Source: Arcanobacterium phocae
GTDB taxonomy: Bacteria > Actinomycetota > Actinomycetes > Actinomycetales > Actinomycetaceae
DNA length: 64,000 bases
Direction: 5' to 3'
NCBI RefSeq assembly: GCF_018913465.1
Contig: NZ_JABAPM010000001.1
Location: forward strand, 186,001 to 250,000
Shown here: piece after piece, positions 25,432 to 34,319 of the stretch
Position numbering within the stretch: the stretch's first letter is position 1
How the letters are laid out: each line of letters starts with the position of its first letter
Made by a program: the position numbers and the translations under genes
Notes under the pieces: model-generated
Told to the model about the DNA's origin: nothing
Databases searched by the model: none
What the model saw: the letters and a program-made list of their open reading frames with translations, nothing else

Positions 25432-26064
25432 TTATGAGCGTTTAACCGCCACCAGTAAGCCATCTCCAATCGGGATTAGCGAGCTAGTCAGTTCGGCAGA
25501 CTCTTGGATGGTCTTGCCGAGGTTACGCATTGCTACTGTCTGCTCATCGCGTCGTGCAGGATCGGCAACCCGGTCGTGATAGAGCGCATGAGCGACGACG
25601 AGGATGCCGCCTACACGTAGCATTCGTAGCGCTTCGCTCACATCGCCTTCCGCTTCTAAGATATCGCCATCGACTAGAACGAGATCATAGGAGTTTGGGG
25701 CTAGACGTGGAAGAATGTCTGCGCTTCGGCCATTGATCAGACGATAACGTCCAGATCTGATTCCAGTATGAGCAAAGTTCTGCCGCGCTAGATTCTGAGC
25801 CTCTGAATCAGTATCAATACTGGTTAATTGCGAGTCTTGCGAACTGGCCAAAAAATATAAACCACTCACGCCGGTTCCGGTACCAATGTCTGCAATTGTT
25901 TTGACACCATTGACGGATACTAGCATGGACAAAAACTGACCAGTCGCTGGGCTTATTGGATCGATGCCTAGTTCGGCAGACTGATGACGTGCTTGGATAA
26001 TAAAATCATCATCGGTCGCAAACGATTCGGCATACAACCAGGATTGGGCTTTTTCGATGCTCAT
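25432..26064 (-). CDS. class I SAM-dependent O-methyltransferase
   Basis: A 210-residue O-methyltransferase of the family-3 (catechol O-methyltransferase-like) type. The SAM loop is TIADIGTGTGVSGLYFLAS near residue 56, followed by LTSIDTDSEAQNLARQNF, and LVLVDGDILEAEGDVSEAL near residue 130 provides the metal-binding aspartates. The methyl acceptor is unknown. It is followed by the strong terminator shared with tatC and lies downstream of the mrp gene on the same strand. Confidence 0.88.
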   Translation of the reverse strand: MSIEKAQSWLYAESFATDDDFIIQARHQSAELGIDPISPATGQFLSMLVSVNGVKTIADIGTGTGVSGLYFLASSQDSQLTSIDTDSEAQNLARQNFAHTGIRSGRYRLINGRSADILPRLAPNSYDLVLVDGDILEAEGDVSEALRMLRVGGILVVAHALYHDRVADPARRDEQTVAMRNLGKTIQESAELTSSLIPIGDGLLVAVKRS

Positions 26065-26079
26065 TTATCTGCTTTCTTC

Positions 26080-27204
26080 CTATGCAGGGGATACGCCGAG
26101 GGATTTTCCAGACAGACCACGAGCACGATGACCAAGAGTCGACGCGATTGCATCGATGGCGTCACGAGCAGGTGAAACCTTATCTTGAGCTGTTAGTGGT
26201 ACTCCGGCATCGCCACCTTCACGCAGTGTTTGCTCGAGTGGAATCTGGCCCAACAGCGGAACTTTGTAGCCGAGAATATACGACAGCTCATCCGCTACTT
26301 TTTGGCCACCGCCAGAGCCGAAGATATCCATCTTGCTACCATCAGGCATCGCGAGGAAAGACATGTTTTCAATGACGCCGACTACTCGCTGTTCCGTTTG
26401 CTTTGCCATCATGCCAGCGCGTTCTGCAACGTCAGCCGCAGCAATTTGAGGCGTTGTAACAAGAACAATTTCAGCTTGTGGAATCAACTGTGCTACCGAC
26501 AAGGCGATGTCGCCTGTCCCCGGCGGCAGATCGATGAGAAGCACATCGAGATCGCCCCAGTAAACGTCGGAGAAGAACTGTTCTAGTGCACGGTGAAGCA
26601 TCGGTCCACGCCACACAACTGGAATATTTTCTTCCATGAACATACCGATTGAGATGGTCTTTACATCATGCGCAATCGGCGGAATGATCATCTTGTCCAC
26701 CACCTGTGGCGGTGAATCAACGCCCATCATCTGTGGAATAGAAAAACCGTAAATATCTGCATCAACGACGCCGACCTTCAAACCTTGACGTTGCATAGCA
26801 GTTGCCAAGTTAACCGTCATTGAGGATTTGCCTACGCCGCCTTTGCCAGAAGAAATGGCGTACACACGGGTGAGGCATCCTGGTTCGCTGAATGGGTTGT
26901 GACGCTCGGGTGCGCCACCGCGCAGCGTCTTCTGTAGTTGAGCTTTTTGCTCATCAGTCATAACGCCCATTGTTACGCTGACGCCGGTCACGCCTTCAAC
27001 ACGAGAAACTGCTTCAGTCACATCGATTGTGAGCTTATCGCGCAGGGGACATCCAGCCGTCGTAAGATTAATTCCAACAGTTACCTGGCCGTCGTCGGTA
27101 ATGTCCACCGATCCGACCATCCCTATCTCCGTGATAGGGCGACGGATTTCGGGATCATACACCGTTGCCAGTGCTTTATCGATTAAGTCTCGAGAAATAG
27201 TCAT
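26080..27204 (-). CDS. mrp: Mrp/ApbC-family iron-sulfur cluster carrier ATPase
   Basis: A 374-residue P-loop ATPase. Residues 1 to about 90 are a MIP18/DUF59 domain (VYDPEIRRPITEIGMV), then the deviant Walker A SGKGGVGKSSM near residue 119 and LLIDLPPGTGDIALSVAQL near 215. Family members carry and transfer Fe-S clusters. The CxxC pair found after ENMS in many Mrp proteins is missing here (ENMSFLAMPDGSKM), which I believe is common in actinobacteria but should be checked. It lies five bases from the DUF1003 gene. Confidence 0.9.
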   Translation of the reverse strand: MTISRDLIDKALATVYDPEIRRPITEIGMVGSVDITDDGQVTVGINLTTAGCPLRDKLTIDVTEAVSRVEGVTGVSVTMGVMTDEQKAQLQKTLRGGAPERHNPFSEPGCLTRVYAISSGKGGVGKSSMTVNLATAMQRQGLKVGVVDADIYGFSIPQMMGVDSPPQVVDKMIIPPIAHDVKTISIGMFMEENIPVVWRGPMLHRALEQFFSDVYWGDLDVLLIDLPPGTGDIALSVAQLIPQAEIVLVTTPQIAAADVAERAGMMAKQTEQRVVGVIENMSFLAMPDGSKMDIFGSGGGQKVADELSYILGYKVPLLGQIPLEQTLREGGDAGVPLTAQDKVSPARDAIDAIASTLGHRARGLSGKSLGVSPA

Positions 27205-27209
27205 AGGTT

Positions 27210-27791
27210 CTAGTCTACCTTCTTTTGTGAGGATTCATCAGCTGCCAAAAAATCTGCAAGTTGAGCTTCAAGCTGGGCAATTCTGGTATTTTTTTCTTGC
27301 AATTCGGCTTGTAATTCATCGTTGGATTCACGATAAATTTCAAGTTGGTCACGGATTTCCGAACGAACGAAGTCGCGGGTGGCGATGTCATTCATTGCCA
27401 ACCTAAGCGAGGCAATTTCGCGAGTAATGTACTCCGTGTCTGCCAGATTTCGTTCCGCGGTAAACCGGTCTTGTTGCGCTGTGACGCGGTCACGATCATC
27501 CTGGCGGTTTTGCGCCAACAAAATGAGGGGCGCCGCGTAGGACGCCTGTAACGAGAGCATCAGCGTCAGAGCAGTAAATCCAAGTTCGGCTGAATCGAAG
27601 CGTAATGAATCAGGCCCCCAGGTATTCCAGATAAGCCAAATAGCAACGAATATTGTGAGGTAGACAAGGAACTGCGGCGTTCCAGAAAAACGGGCGATAC
27701 GCTCCGAGACAACTCCTACCGCATCTGAATCCCAGCGCGCTTTCTTAATTCGGCGCGAGCGCTTATCTGATGGTTCATCAAAATTTGCCAT
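27210..27791 (-). CDS. DUF1003 membrane protein
   Basis: A 193-residue protein: a basic N-terminus, two membrane helices (about residues 42-62 and 68-92, VYLTIFVAIWLIWNTWGPD and LTLMLSLQASYAAPLILLA), the conserved NRQDDRDR motif, and then a long charged coiled coil to about residue 185. The ATG overlaps the stop of the MgtE-N gene by one base. DUF1003 has no settled function; its persistent pairing with CBS/MgtE-N proteins suggests a role in divalent ion homeostasis (inference). Confidence 0.88.
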   Translation of the reverse strand: MANFDEPSDKRSRRIKKARWDSDAVGVVSERIARFSGTPQFLVYLTIFVAIWLIWNTWGPDSLRFDSAELGFTALTLMLSLQASYAAPLILLAQNRQDDRDRVTAQQDRFTAERNLADTEYITREIASLRLAMNDIATRDFVRSEIRDQLEIYRESNDELQAELQEKNTRIAQLEAQLADFLAADESSQKKVD

Positions 27792-29080
27792 TAGTCTACC
27801 TCCTCTTCTTCGTCATGGTTGTGTTGAGCATCAACAGCCTCATCGAGTTCGGCTTCATCTGCTTCTCGCCAATCATCTGGGAGCAGATGATCGAGCACAT
27901 CATCGACAGAAACTGCGCCAACGAGCATATCGTCGACGACGACGGGCAGTGCTGTCAGGTTGTATGTTGCTAACAGACGTGTGATCGTTCCAATACCGTC
28001 CTCGGGGGACAGCGTCTCTATATGATCGATAATGCCACCGATCATATTCGATGGCGGTTCGCGTAACGCCCGTTGTAAATGAACAACACCCAAATATCGC
28101 CCGGTGGGTGATTCGTGAGGTGGACGGGTCACAAACATGACTGAGGCGAGGGCCGGTGCTAATTCAGGTCGACGGGCCTGAGCAAGGGCCATCGCCACCG
28201 AGGCGTCTGGTGGCAAAATAATCGGATCGGTAGTCATCAAACCACCAGCGGATCGTTCAGAATAACTCATCAGGCGACGCACATCGCGAGCTTCTTCTGG
28301 CTCCATACGCTCGAGGAGCGCCTCGGCTTGTGCGACCGGAAGTTCGTTAACCAAGTCGGCGGCGTCGTCGGGTTGCATAACCTCAAGAACGTCAGCAGCA
28401 CGATCGACGTCGAGAGATTCCATGATCGCAACGCGATCGTCGTCGCCTAATTCTTCCAGCACGTCAGCGAGACGTTCGTCCGATAATTCGCGAGCCACAG
28501 CCAATAAGCGGTCCTCCGGCAGGTCACGCAAAATGTCAGCAACGTCTGGTGCCTTGAGTCCGGAAATCTGCGCCAACAGGGCAGTGGCGCCTTGACTAGA
28601 AACTCTGCTAGCTAAACCGCGAACAGCGGACGTCGGGATCAATAGCGTGTTGCCGGCGTCTTTCGCCCCGCGTCCCATACGAACATAGAGAGTGGTTACG
28701 CGCCACTCACGTGCCCGCGTTTGTTCAATAGCAAGATCTTCAATTTCTGCTGGTTCACCAGAATCAATGACGGTAACTTGCCTGTCAAGAAGTTCACCAA
28801 CAGCCATCGTTTCAACCGGGCGCTGCGTGAAACGTCGCATATTCACTAGGCCGGTAGTAATGACCTGTCCGTTTTCCATTGATGTCACTCGGGTAAGTGG
28901 CACGAATACTCGGCGTTTTCCAGCAACATCAACAGTTAGCCCCACTGCGAGCGGGGCGCCCCGTAATCGGAAAACCACGACGACGTCACTAACCTTACCT
29001 ACTCGATCCCCAATCGGATCGAAAACGTCAGCTCCAGCGAGGCGTCCCACAAAAACACGGGATGGACCATGAGTGCCCAT
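27791..29080 (-). CDS. MgtE N-terminal domain, CBS and PRC-barrel protein without a transport domain
   Basis: A 429-residue soluble protein. A PRC-barrel-like N-terminal part (about residues 1-165, including VFDPIGDRVGKVSDVVV) is followed by an MgtE-N superhelix of repeated LxDL/ELxDERLADVLEELGDD units (about 185-285) and a CBS pair (about 288-405, with MTTDPIILPPDASVAMALA and LPVVVDDMLVGAVSVDDVLD), then an acidic tail. The MgtE membrane pore is absent, so it is not itself a channel. The organisation is the usual actinobacterial one. AAGGAGAG precedes the ATG. It is coupled to the DUF1003 membrane protein, a possible partner. Confidence 0.88.
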   Translation of the reverse strand: MGTHGPSRVFVGRLAGADVFDPIGDRVGKVSDVVVVFRLRGAPLAVGLTVDVAGKRRVFVPLTRVTSMENGQVITTGLVNMRRFTQRPVETMAVGELLDRQVTVIDSGEPAEIEDLAIEQTRAREWRVTTLYVRMGRGAKDAGNTLLIPTSAVRGLASRVSSQGATALLAQISGLKAPDVADILRDLPEDRLLAVARELSDERLADVLEELGDDDRVAIMESLDVDRAADVLEVMQPDDAADLVNELPVAQAEALLERMEPEEARDVRRLMSYSERSAGGLMTTDPIILPPDASVAMALAQARRPELAPALASVMFVTRPPHESPTGRYLGVVHLQRALREPPSNMIGGIIDHIETLSPEDGIGTITRLLATYNLTALPVVVDDMLVGAVSVDDVLDHLLPDDWREADEAELDEAVDAQHNHDEEEEVD

Positions 29081-29148
29081 TTTTCACTCTCCTTTATTCG
29101 TCGTGGCGGGCGCACCCGCTCTAATGGTCAAATGCTAGCTTTGACTAG

Positions 29149-30666
29149 TTACTTTGTTAGCCGAGCCATCCATGCTTCGACGTCTTCAACAGTGCGTGGA
29201 ATACGCTCAGAAAGGCGTACCGCTCCGTTAGCAGTGATGACGACGTCGTCTTCAATACGAACTCCGATGCCACGGAATTCTTCTGGCACCTTGAGGTCGT
29301 CTTCGCGGAAGTACAAGCCTGGTTCGATTGTGAAAACCATGCCCTCTTCAAGAACTGCATCTTGATAAAGCTCGCGTTTTGCTTGTGCGCAATCATGAAC
29401 ATCAAGGCCAAGATGATGAGATGTTCCGTGCGGCATCCAGCGGCGATGATACTGGTTTTCTGGCTTGAGTGATTCCTCAGCCGATACTGGAAGAATACCC
29501 CATTCTTCTAAGTGACGAGCAATGACGCTCATAGCAGCGGTATGTACATCACGGAATCGAACGCCAGGTTGCGAAGCTACTTCAAGGGCATAGTTGCATG
29601 CTTCAAGCACAGCTTCGTACACCTTTCGCTGCGTCGGCGAGAACTTTCCAGAAACCGGGAGGGTTCGAGTGATATCTGCAGTGTAGAGAGAATCAACTTC
29701 GGCTCCAGCATCGATGAGCATAAGCGTGCCGTCAACAAGTGGGCCATCGTTCTTGATCCAGTGCAGGGTATTCGCGTGATTAGCGGCTGCAGCAATTGTG
29801 TCGTATCCAAGGCCGTTTCCTTCTTCGCGTGCCTTAGCAAAGAACGCGCCTTCAATCACGCGCTCACCACGCCAATGCGTGCGAGCCCGTGGGAAGGATG
29901 CGACGATGTCATCGAAGCCAGAGTGAGTGACATCGATAGCCTTTTGGATTTCGCTGATTTCGAATTCATCCTTAATAAGGCGTAATTCCGAAGCGGTTTC
30001 TGCTAGTTGCTCATTCATTTCGGTCGCATCAGAAAGAAGCCCGTTCTCTTGACGTAACTGTTCAACCATCGCCTCAATGCCGGCATCTGATCTTGGCATC
30101 ACTCGGATGCTAATCTCGCCAAGGTCTTTTGCCAGGGCGTCGCGCAATGAGTCGATATGCGCCACTCGTAAACCGGTTAGCGTGGACATCTCTTCAGCAG
30201 ACAGACGAGCACCAACCCAAAACTCGCCATGACGCGAATCAGCATAAAATTCTTCTGATGAGCGTGATGCGCGGGGATGGAAATACAGAGTCGCATCGTG
30301 GGTAGCTTCATCCGTGCAGTTTTCTGCTGCGCGAGGTTCCAGAACAAGAACTGCTCCTGGCTCGTCTTCGCCACCCAAACCAGTTAAGTGTGCGAAAGCA
30401 GAATGAGCTCGGAAACGATAGTCAGTATCGTTGGAGCGTACTTGCAGATCTCCGGCAGGGAAGACTAGACGCTCACCGATAAAGTGAGAGCCGAGCTTGT
30501 AATGACGTGCTGGCAGATAATCGGCGGCAGCTGCACGCTGCGGGCCTGCCGGGCGAGCACCCCAGTCTTCACCGATGAACGAACGGAACGCGTCACTTTT
30601 TGGACGTTGCGTGCGGTTATGCGCACGCTCTTCTAAAGATTGTTTTTCTTCACTCATGTAACCCAT
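29149..30666 (-). CDS. pepP: Xaa-Pro aminopeptidase (aminopeptidase P, M24B)
   Basis: A 505-residue metallopeptidase that removes N-terminal residues before proline. Residues about 40-205 are the AMP_N domain. The pita-bread domain contains LIDAGAEVDSLYTADITRTLP (two metal aspartates), HGTSHHLGLDVHD (metal histidine), FTIEPGLYF and the final RIEDDVVIT glutamate. A second in-frame ATG three codons in is an alternative start; no strong ribosome-binding site decides between them. Confidence 0.92.
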   Translation of the reverse strand: MGYMSEEKQSLEERAHNRTQRPKSDAFRSFIGEDWGARPAGPQRAAAADYLPARHYKLGSHFIGERLVFPAGDLQVRSNDTDYRFRAHSAFAHLTGLGGEDEPGAVLVLEPRAAENCTDEATHDATLYFHPRASRSSEEFYADSRHGEFWVGARLSAEEMSTLTGLRVAHIDSLRDALAKDLGEISIRVMPRSDAGIEAMVEQLRQENGLLSDATEMNEQLAETASELRLIKDEFEISEIQKAIDVTHSGFDDIVASFPRARTHWRGERVIEGAFFAKAREEGNGLGYDTIAAAANHANTLHWIKNDGPLVDGTLMLIDAGAEVDSLYTADITRTLPVSGKFSPTQRKVYEAVLEACNYALEVASQPGVRFRDVHTAAMSVIARHLEEWGILPVSAEESLKPENQYHRRWMPHGTSHHLGLDVHDCAQAKRELYQDAVLEEGMVFTIEPGLYFREDDLKVPEEFRGIGVRIEDDVVITANGAVRLSERIPRTVEDVEAWMARLTK

Positions 30667-30732
30667 TATCCCACTTAATGGCAGGGGATTCTAACCTCTA
30701 GTTGGAGGTGTGAGTATATCGCGGTGGAGCCC

Positions 30733-31587
30733 ATGAGTAATATGGAAAGCATGAAGATAGATCTGCACGCCCACTCCACTGCATCTGATGGAACTGATTC
30801 GCCTAGTCAACTGGCACTGCAAGCATGCGCGGCCGGTCTCGCCGTCGTCGGAATCACCGATCACGATACTGTTGACGGATGGAACAGTGCTGCGGCAGCA
30901 GCTACCGAAACTGGCGTCCGGCTAGTCCGTGGTATGGAGCTGACGGCAACATGCCATGGAGCACGAGTGCATATTCTCGGCTACTTATTCGATCCGGAAA
31001 ACGAAGCTGTGCGAAACCATATTTATACCGTGCAAGCCTCACGTGAAAATCGAGCGCGAGAAATAACTGAACGGTTGGCAGTTGACTTTCCAATCACATT
31101 TGATGACGTTCTTGCTCAAGCAGCCCCAGATGCTGTTCTTGGCCGGCCACACATTGCCGATGCACTGGTAAAACTTGGCATCATTGCCAATCGGTCAGAA
31201 GCGTTTGAACAGATTCTGAGTTCTTCTTCGCCCTACTATGTTAGTCAGTATGCACCAGAAGCAGTTGACGTTGTCCAATTTATCCAGCAAGCAGGCGGAA
31301 AAACAGTGTGGGCGCACCCATGGGCACGAGCACGCGGGAAGGTTGCCCCAGATTCTGCTTTTGCAGAATTAGCTGAAGCAGGTCTCTTCGGAGTTGAAGT
31401 AGATCACCGTGACAATCCTGCCGATACACGGCCGGCGTTGGCTGATATTGTTAAGGGGTGTGGGCTTGCACGATTCGGGTCATCGGATTATCACGGTACT
31501 GGAAAACCAAACAAGCTCGGAGAAAACACCACATCTGAAGATGTGTACTATCAGCTTATCGACGGGACTTTTGCGGAGGTTATCTAG
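30733..31587 (+). CDS. PHP-domain phosphoesterase (RNase AM/3',5'-nucleoside bisphosphate phosphatase type)
   Basis: A 284-residue PHP protein. Metal-binding motifs are IDLHAHSTASDGTDSP at the start, GITDHDTVDGW, GMELT, GRPHIADALV and SSDYHGT near the C-terminus, with WAHPWAR between. This is the YciV/TrpH arrangement; characterised members hydrolyse nucleoside 3',5'-bisphosphates and trim RNA 5' ends. GGTGGAG upstream favours the ATG at 30733 over a GTG at 30724. Its stop overlaps the GTG of the marC gene (TAGTG). Confidence 0.87.
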   Translation: MSNMESMKIDLHAHSTASDGTDSPSQLALQACAAGLAVVGITDHDTVDGWNSAAAAATETGVRLVRGMELTATCHGARVHILGYLFDPENEAVRNHIYTVQASRENRAREITERLAVDFPITFDDVLAQAAPDAVLGRPHIADALVKLGIIANRSEAFEQILSSSSPYYVSQYAPEAVDVVQFIQQAGGKTVWAHPWARARGKVAPDSAFAELAEAGLFGVEVDHRDNPADTRPALADIVKGCGLARFGSSDYHGTGKPNKLGENTTSEDVYYQLIDGTFAEVI

Positions 31588-32210
31588 TGTCATTCGATAC
31601 GTCGTTGTTTGTCTCGGCATTCGCAACACTCATTGTGATTATTGATCCTCCAGGTAACTTGCCGATTTTTTTGGCTTTAACGTCCAAAGCGTCGGAGCGT
31701 AACCGTCGTCGGATCGCATTCCAGTCTAATTTTATCGCTGGAATTTTGCTGTTGCTCTTCGGCTTCTTTGGTTTTGCGATGTTCAATGCGCTGGGTATTT
31801 CCGCGCCGGCATTGCAACTATCAGGTGGGCTATTGCTATTGCTTATCGCACTCCAACTTCTGACGGGACAAGAAGAGGACCCCGGCGAGTCCGACGGCGA
31901 TCTCCACGTGGCGATGGTTCCATTAGGTATGCCGCTGTTGGCCGGTCCTGGGTCTATTGTTGCGTTCATGCTGCTTATTGACGACGCTGGGCATGACTGG
32001 GTTCGTATCATTACCACAGTTCTTGGTTTGGTCACCGTTTTGACTATTTCGTGGCTGACAATGCGCTTTGCTAACCCAATTCTTAAATTGTTGGGTGAAT
32101 CCGGAATTATGCTGCTTACGCGATTGTCTGGCATGCTTTTGGCTGCTATCGCTGCGCAGCTGATGATTAACGGCATCGTGGCAATTGTCAATACGCATTT
32201 TTTGAGTTGA
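31587..32210 (+). CDS. MarC family integral membrane protein
   Basis: A 207-residue protein with six predicted membrane helices. IDPPGNLPIFLALT in the first third and PLGMPLLAGPGSIVAFMLL in the middle are the MarC signatures. The family is widespread and the function is not settled; a former link with antibiotic resistance is not upheld. It starts on GTG overlapping the PHP gene and is followed by an intrinsic terminator. Confidence 0.9.
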   Translation: MSFDTSLFVSAFATLIVIIDPPGNLPIFLALTSKASERNRRRIAFQSNFIAGILLLLFGFFGFAMFNALGISAPALQLSGGLLLLLIALQLLTGQEEDPGESDGDLHVAMVPLGMPLLAGPGSIVAFMLLIDDAGHDWVRIITTVLGLVTVLTISWLTMRFANPILKLLGESGIMLLTRLSGMLLAAIAAQLMINGIVAIVNTHFLS

Positions 32211-32230
32211 ACTAAGCGCGTTTATGAAAG

Positions 32231-32264
32231 AAGCCGGCGAGAGAATTTCTCGCCGGCTTTTCTA
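32231..32264 (+). terminator. intrinsic terminator after marC
   Basis: AAGCCGGCGAGA and TCTCGCCGGCTT form a perfect 12-bp GC-rich stem with a five-base loop, followed by TTCT and further T-rich sequence. It may also serve the converging DEAD-box gene. Confidence 0.9.
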
Positions 32265-32289
32265 TGCATTTTTATGGTATGTCACGTGC

Positions 32290-33828
32290 TCAGTCTGTAG
32301 ATTTGCGGATACGACGACGCTGGCGTGGCTTGCGCTCGCGTGTTTCATGAGAATCAGAAGAGCGCTTCGAATGTTGGCGGCTGTGTGAGCCGTGCTTGTC
32401 ATGGTGGTCACGCGAATCGTTATGGCGTCGTCCACGACCAGCGTTCTTACCCGTTTCGCCAAGGTCTTCGAGCTTTTCAGCCGCTAGACCTTCCCGGACG
32501 CGTTGCTCTTTTGGTAACCGACCAGTGACTTCGGTAGGAATGTCAAGATCGGTATAAAGATGGTCTGACGTGTGGTAGGTTTCTACTGGTTCTGGCATTC
32601 CTAGGGAGAGCATCTTGTTGATGACTGACCACTTTGGGGTATCTTCCCAGTCTACGAATGTGATTGCAGTGCCCGAATGGCCTGCTCGACCCGTCCGTCC
32701 GATCCGGTGGATATACGTTTTTTCGTCTTCCGGAGTCTGGTAGTTGATCACGTGGGTAACGTTATCGACGTCGATACCGCGTGCTGCGACATCGGTGGCA
32801 ACAAGTACATCAATCTTGCCATGACGGAAGGCGCGCAACGCTTGTTCACGAGCTCCTTGTCCGAGATCGCCGTGCATTGCCCCGGTAGCAAAACCTCGAG
32901 CAGCGAGATCTTCGGTTACTCGTGAGGCAGCCCGCTTAGTCCGGGTGAAAATAATGGTCAGACCGCGTCCGCGTGCCTGCAGGATTCGGGAAAGAACCTC
33001 AATCTTATTCATTGCATGGGTGCGGTAGACGACTTGGCGTACAGATTTAACGGTAGTGGAATCGTCGTCGTGAGCTTGAGCACGGACATGGGTAGCATGC
33101 GTCATGTATCGACGTGCCATTGCTACCACTGGTCCCGGCATCGTTGCAGAGAAGAGCATCGTATGCCGGTTGGGTGGTGTTGTGCTTAAAATATTTTCAA
33201 CATCTTCAAGGAACCCTAAATCCAGCATTTCGTCTGCTTCGTCGAGAACGACGGTGCGGACGGCGTGGAGGTTGAGGGTCTTGTGTTTCATCAAATCGAT
33301 TAATCGTCCCGGTGTTCCGACGACGATTTCGGCGCCCTTTTCGAGTTCTTTCACTTGCGGCTCGTATGCGCGACCGCCATAGACTTCAACAACCCGTATT
33401 GAACGTTTGGTAGCAGCTGCACGCAGATCTTGTGCCACCTGTTTAGCCAACTCGCGAGTAGGAACGACGACGAGACCTTGTGGCGCTCCAGGATGTTCGA
33501 GTGAGTCGAACCCCTCTTCGTTAGGGCCTACACAGCGCTGGATCATTGGAATGCCAAAGCCGAGAGTCTTGCCAGTTCCGGTTTTCGCCTGGCCGATAAT
33601 ATCGGATCCCTTAAGTGCTACTGGAAGCGTGAGAGCTTGAATAGGGAAAGGGTGAGTAATACCTTTTTCTGCGAGAGCTTCAACGATTGGAGCAGATACT
33701 CCGTAATCGGCAAAAGTCTTTTGATCAAGGTTAAGATCTTTTCCAGCTGCTTCGATATCTGCTGCTGGTTCTGTATTAGTTGGAACGGATGCTTTTGATG
33801 TATCCGCGATTCCTGACGTTTGAGTCAT
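32290..33828 (-). CDS. DEAD-box RNA helicase
   Basis: A 512-residue helicase. Motifs in order: the Q motif region PIQALTLPVALKG, Walker A AKTGTGKT, PTRELAKQ, TPGRLIDL, VLDEADEMLDLGF, SAT, then in the second lobe IIFTRTKRAASRV, VATDVAARGIDVDNV and HRIGRTGRAGHSG. The last 60 residues are a basic, His/Arg/Ser-rich tail likely to bind RNA. It resembles the RhlE/CsdA-type helicases of actinobacteria. It is 35 bases downstream of the DUF3107 gene... both on the minus strand, with DUF3107 on the far side of its start. Confidence 0.93.
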   Translation of the reverse strand: MTQTSGIADTSKASVPTNTEPAADIEAAGKDLNLDQKTFADYGVSAPIVEALAEKGITHPFPIQALTLPVALKGSDIIGQAKTGTGKTLGFGIPMIQRCVGPNEEGFDSLEHPGAPQGLVVVPTRELAKQVAQDLRAAATKRSIRVVEVYGGRAYEPQVKELEKGAEIVVGTPGRLIDLMKHKTLNLHAVRTVVLDEADEMLDLGFLEDVENILSTTPPNRHTMLFSATMPGPVVAMARRYMTHATHVRAQAHDDDSTTVKSVRQVVYRTHAMNKIEVLSRILQARGRGLTIIFTRTKRAASRVTEDLAARGFATGAMHGDLGQGAREQALRAFRHGKIDVLVATDVAARGIDVDNVTHVINYQTPEDEKTYIHRIGRTGRAGHSGTAITFVDWEDTPKWSVINKMLSLGMPEPVETYHTSDHLYTDLDIPTEVTGRLPKEQRVREGLAAEKLEDLGETGKNAGRGRRHNDSRDHHDKHGSHSRQHSKRSSDSHETRERKPRQRRRIRKSTD

Positions 33829-33863
33829 ACCTATGCTTTCTATATTCGGCTTCTGTTTGGTTT

Positions 33864-34088
33864 TTATGCAAAACCGAAGCCGACGCGCCGTTGTGGCGCT
33901 CCTGATACCTGGACGTAACCTAAGGCATCTGCTGGTACGAACACAGTTTCATTATCTGAGCTTGTCAGCACTAGTGGCTTGTGGTTTGTTAACACATCAG
34001 TCACGAGTGCATTGAGCTCCTCAGTGGCCATATCTACACTAATGTTCACCGCAGCGCTAACGTCGCGGATTCCGATTGTAATATCCAA
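33864..34088 (-). CDS. DUF3107 small protein
   Basis: A 74-residue protein that begins LDITIGIRDVSAAVNI and ends QRRVGFGFA, the usual start and end of the actinobacterial DUF3107 family; FVPADALGYVQV is the conserved strand near the end. The TTG start at 34088 is chosen because AAAGGA lies six bases upstream and the length then equals the family norm; the longer frame to 34142 adds an untypical basic extension. In mycobacteria I recall the same family near a DEAD-box helicase and adnAB, as here. Function unknown. Confidence 0.85.
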   Translation of the reverse strand: MDITIGIRDVSAAVNISVDMATEELNALVTDVLTNHKPLVLTSSDNETVFVPADALGYVQVSGAPQRRVGFGFA

Positions 34089-34319
34089 GGTTTGTCCTTT
34101 CTTTCCACATGATATCCTACCTTTCCTGTCAAGGACTTTCACCTAAGCTGACTTGAGAATCGCGTAGGGCGTACTTTTACTGCGTTAACGACCCTAATTA
34201 ACTCCCTAAGTTGCGGAGGTCTTGACGGACTTAGTGCGGTGTACTCCGAAATATGTGGGAGGTGAAAGATAACATTAGAGAAGGTCGAATTCTTGATACT
34301 CCAGTAGAGAAGGTTACTT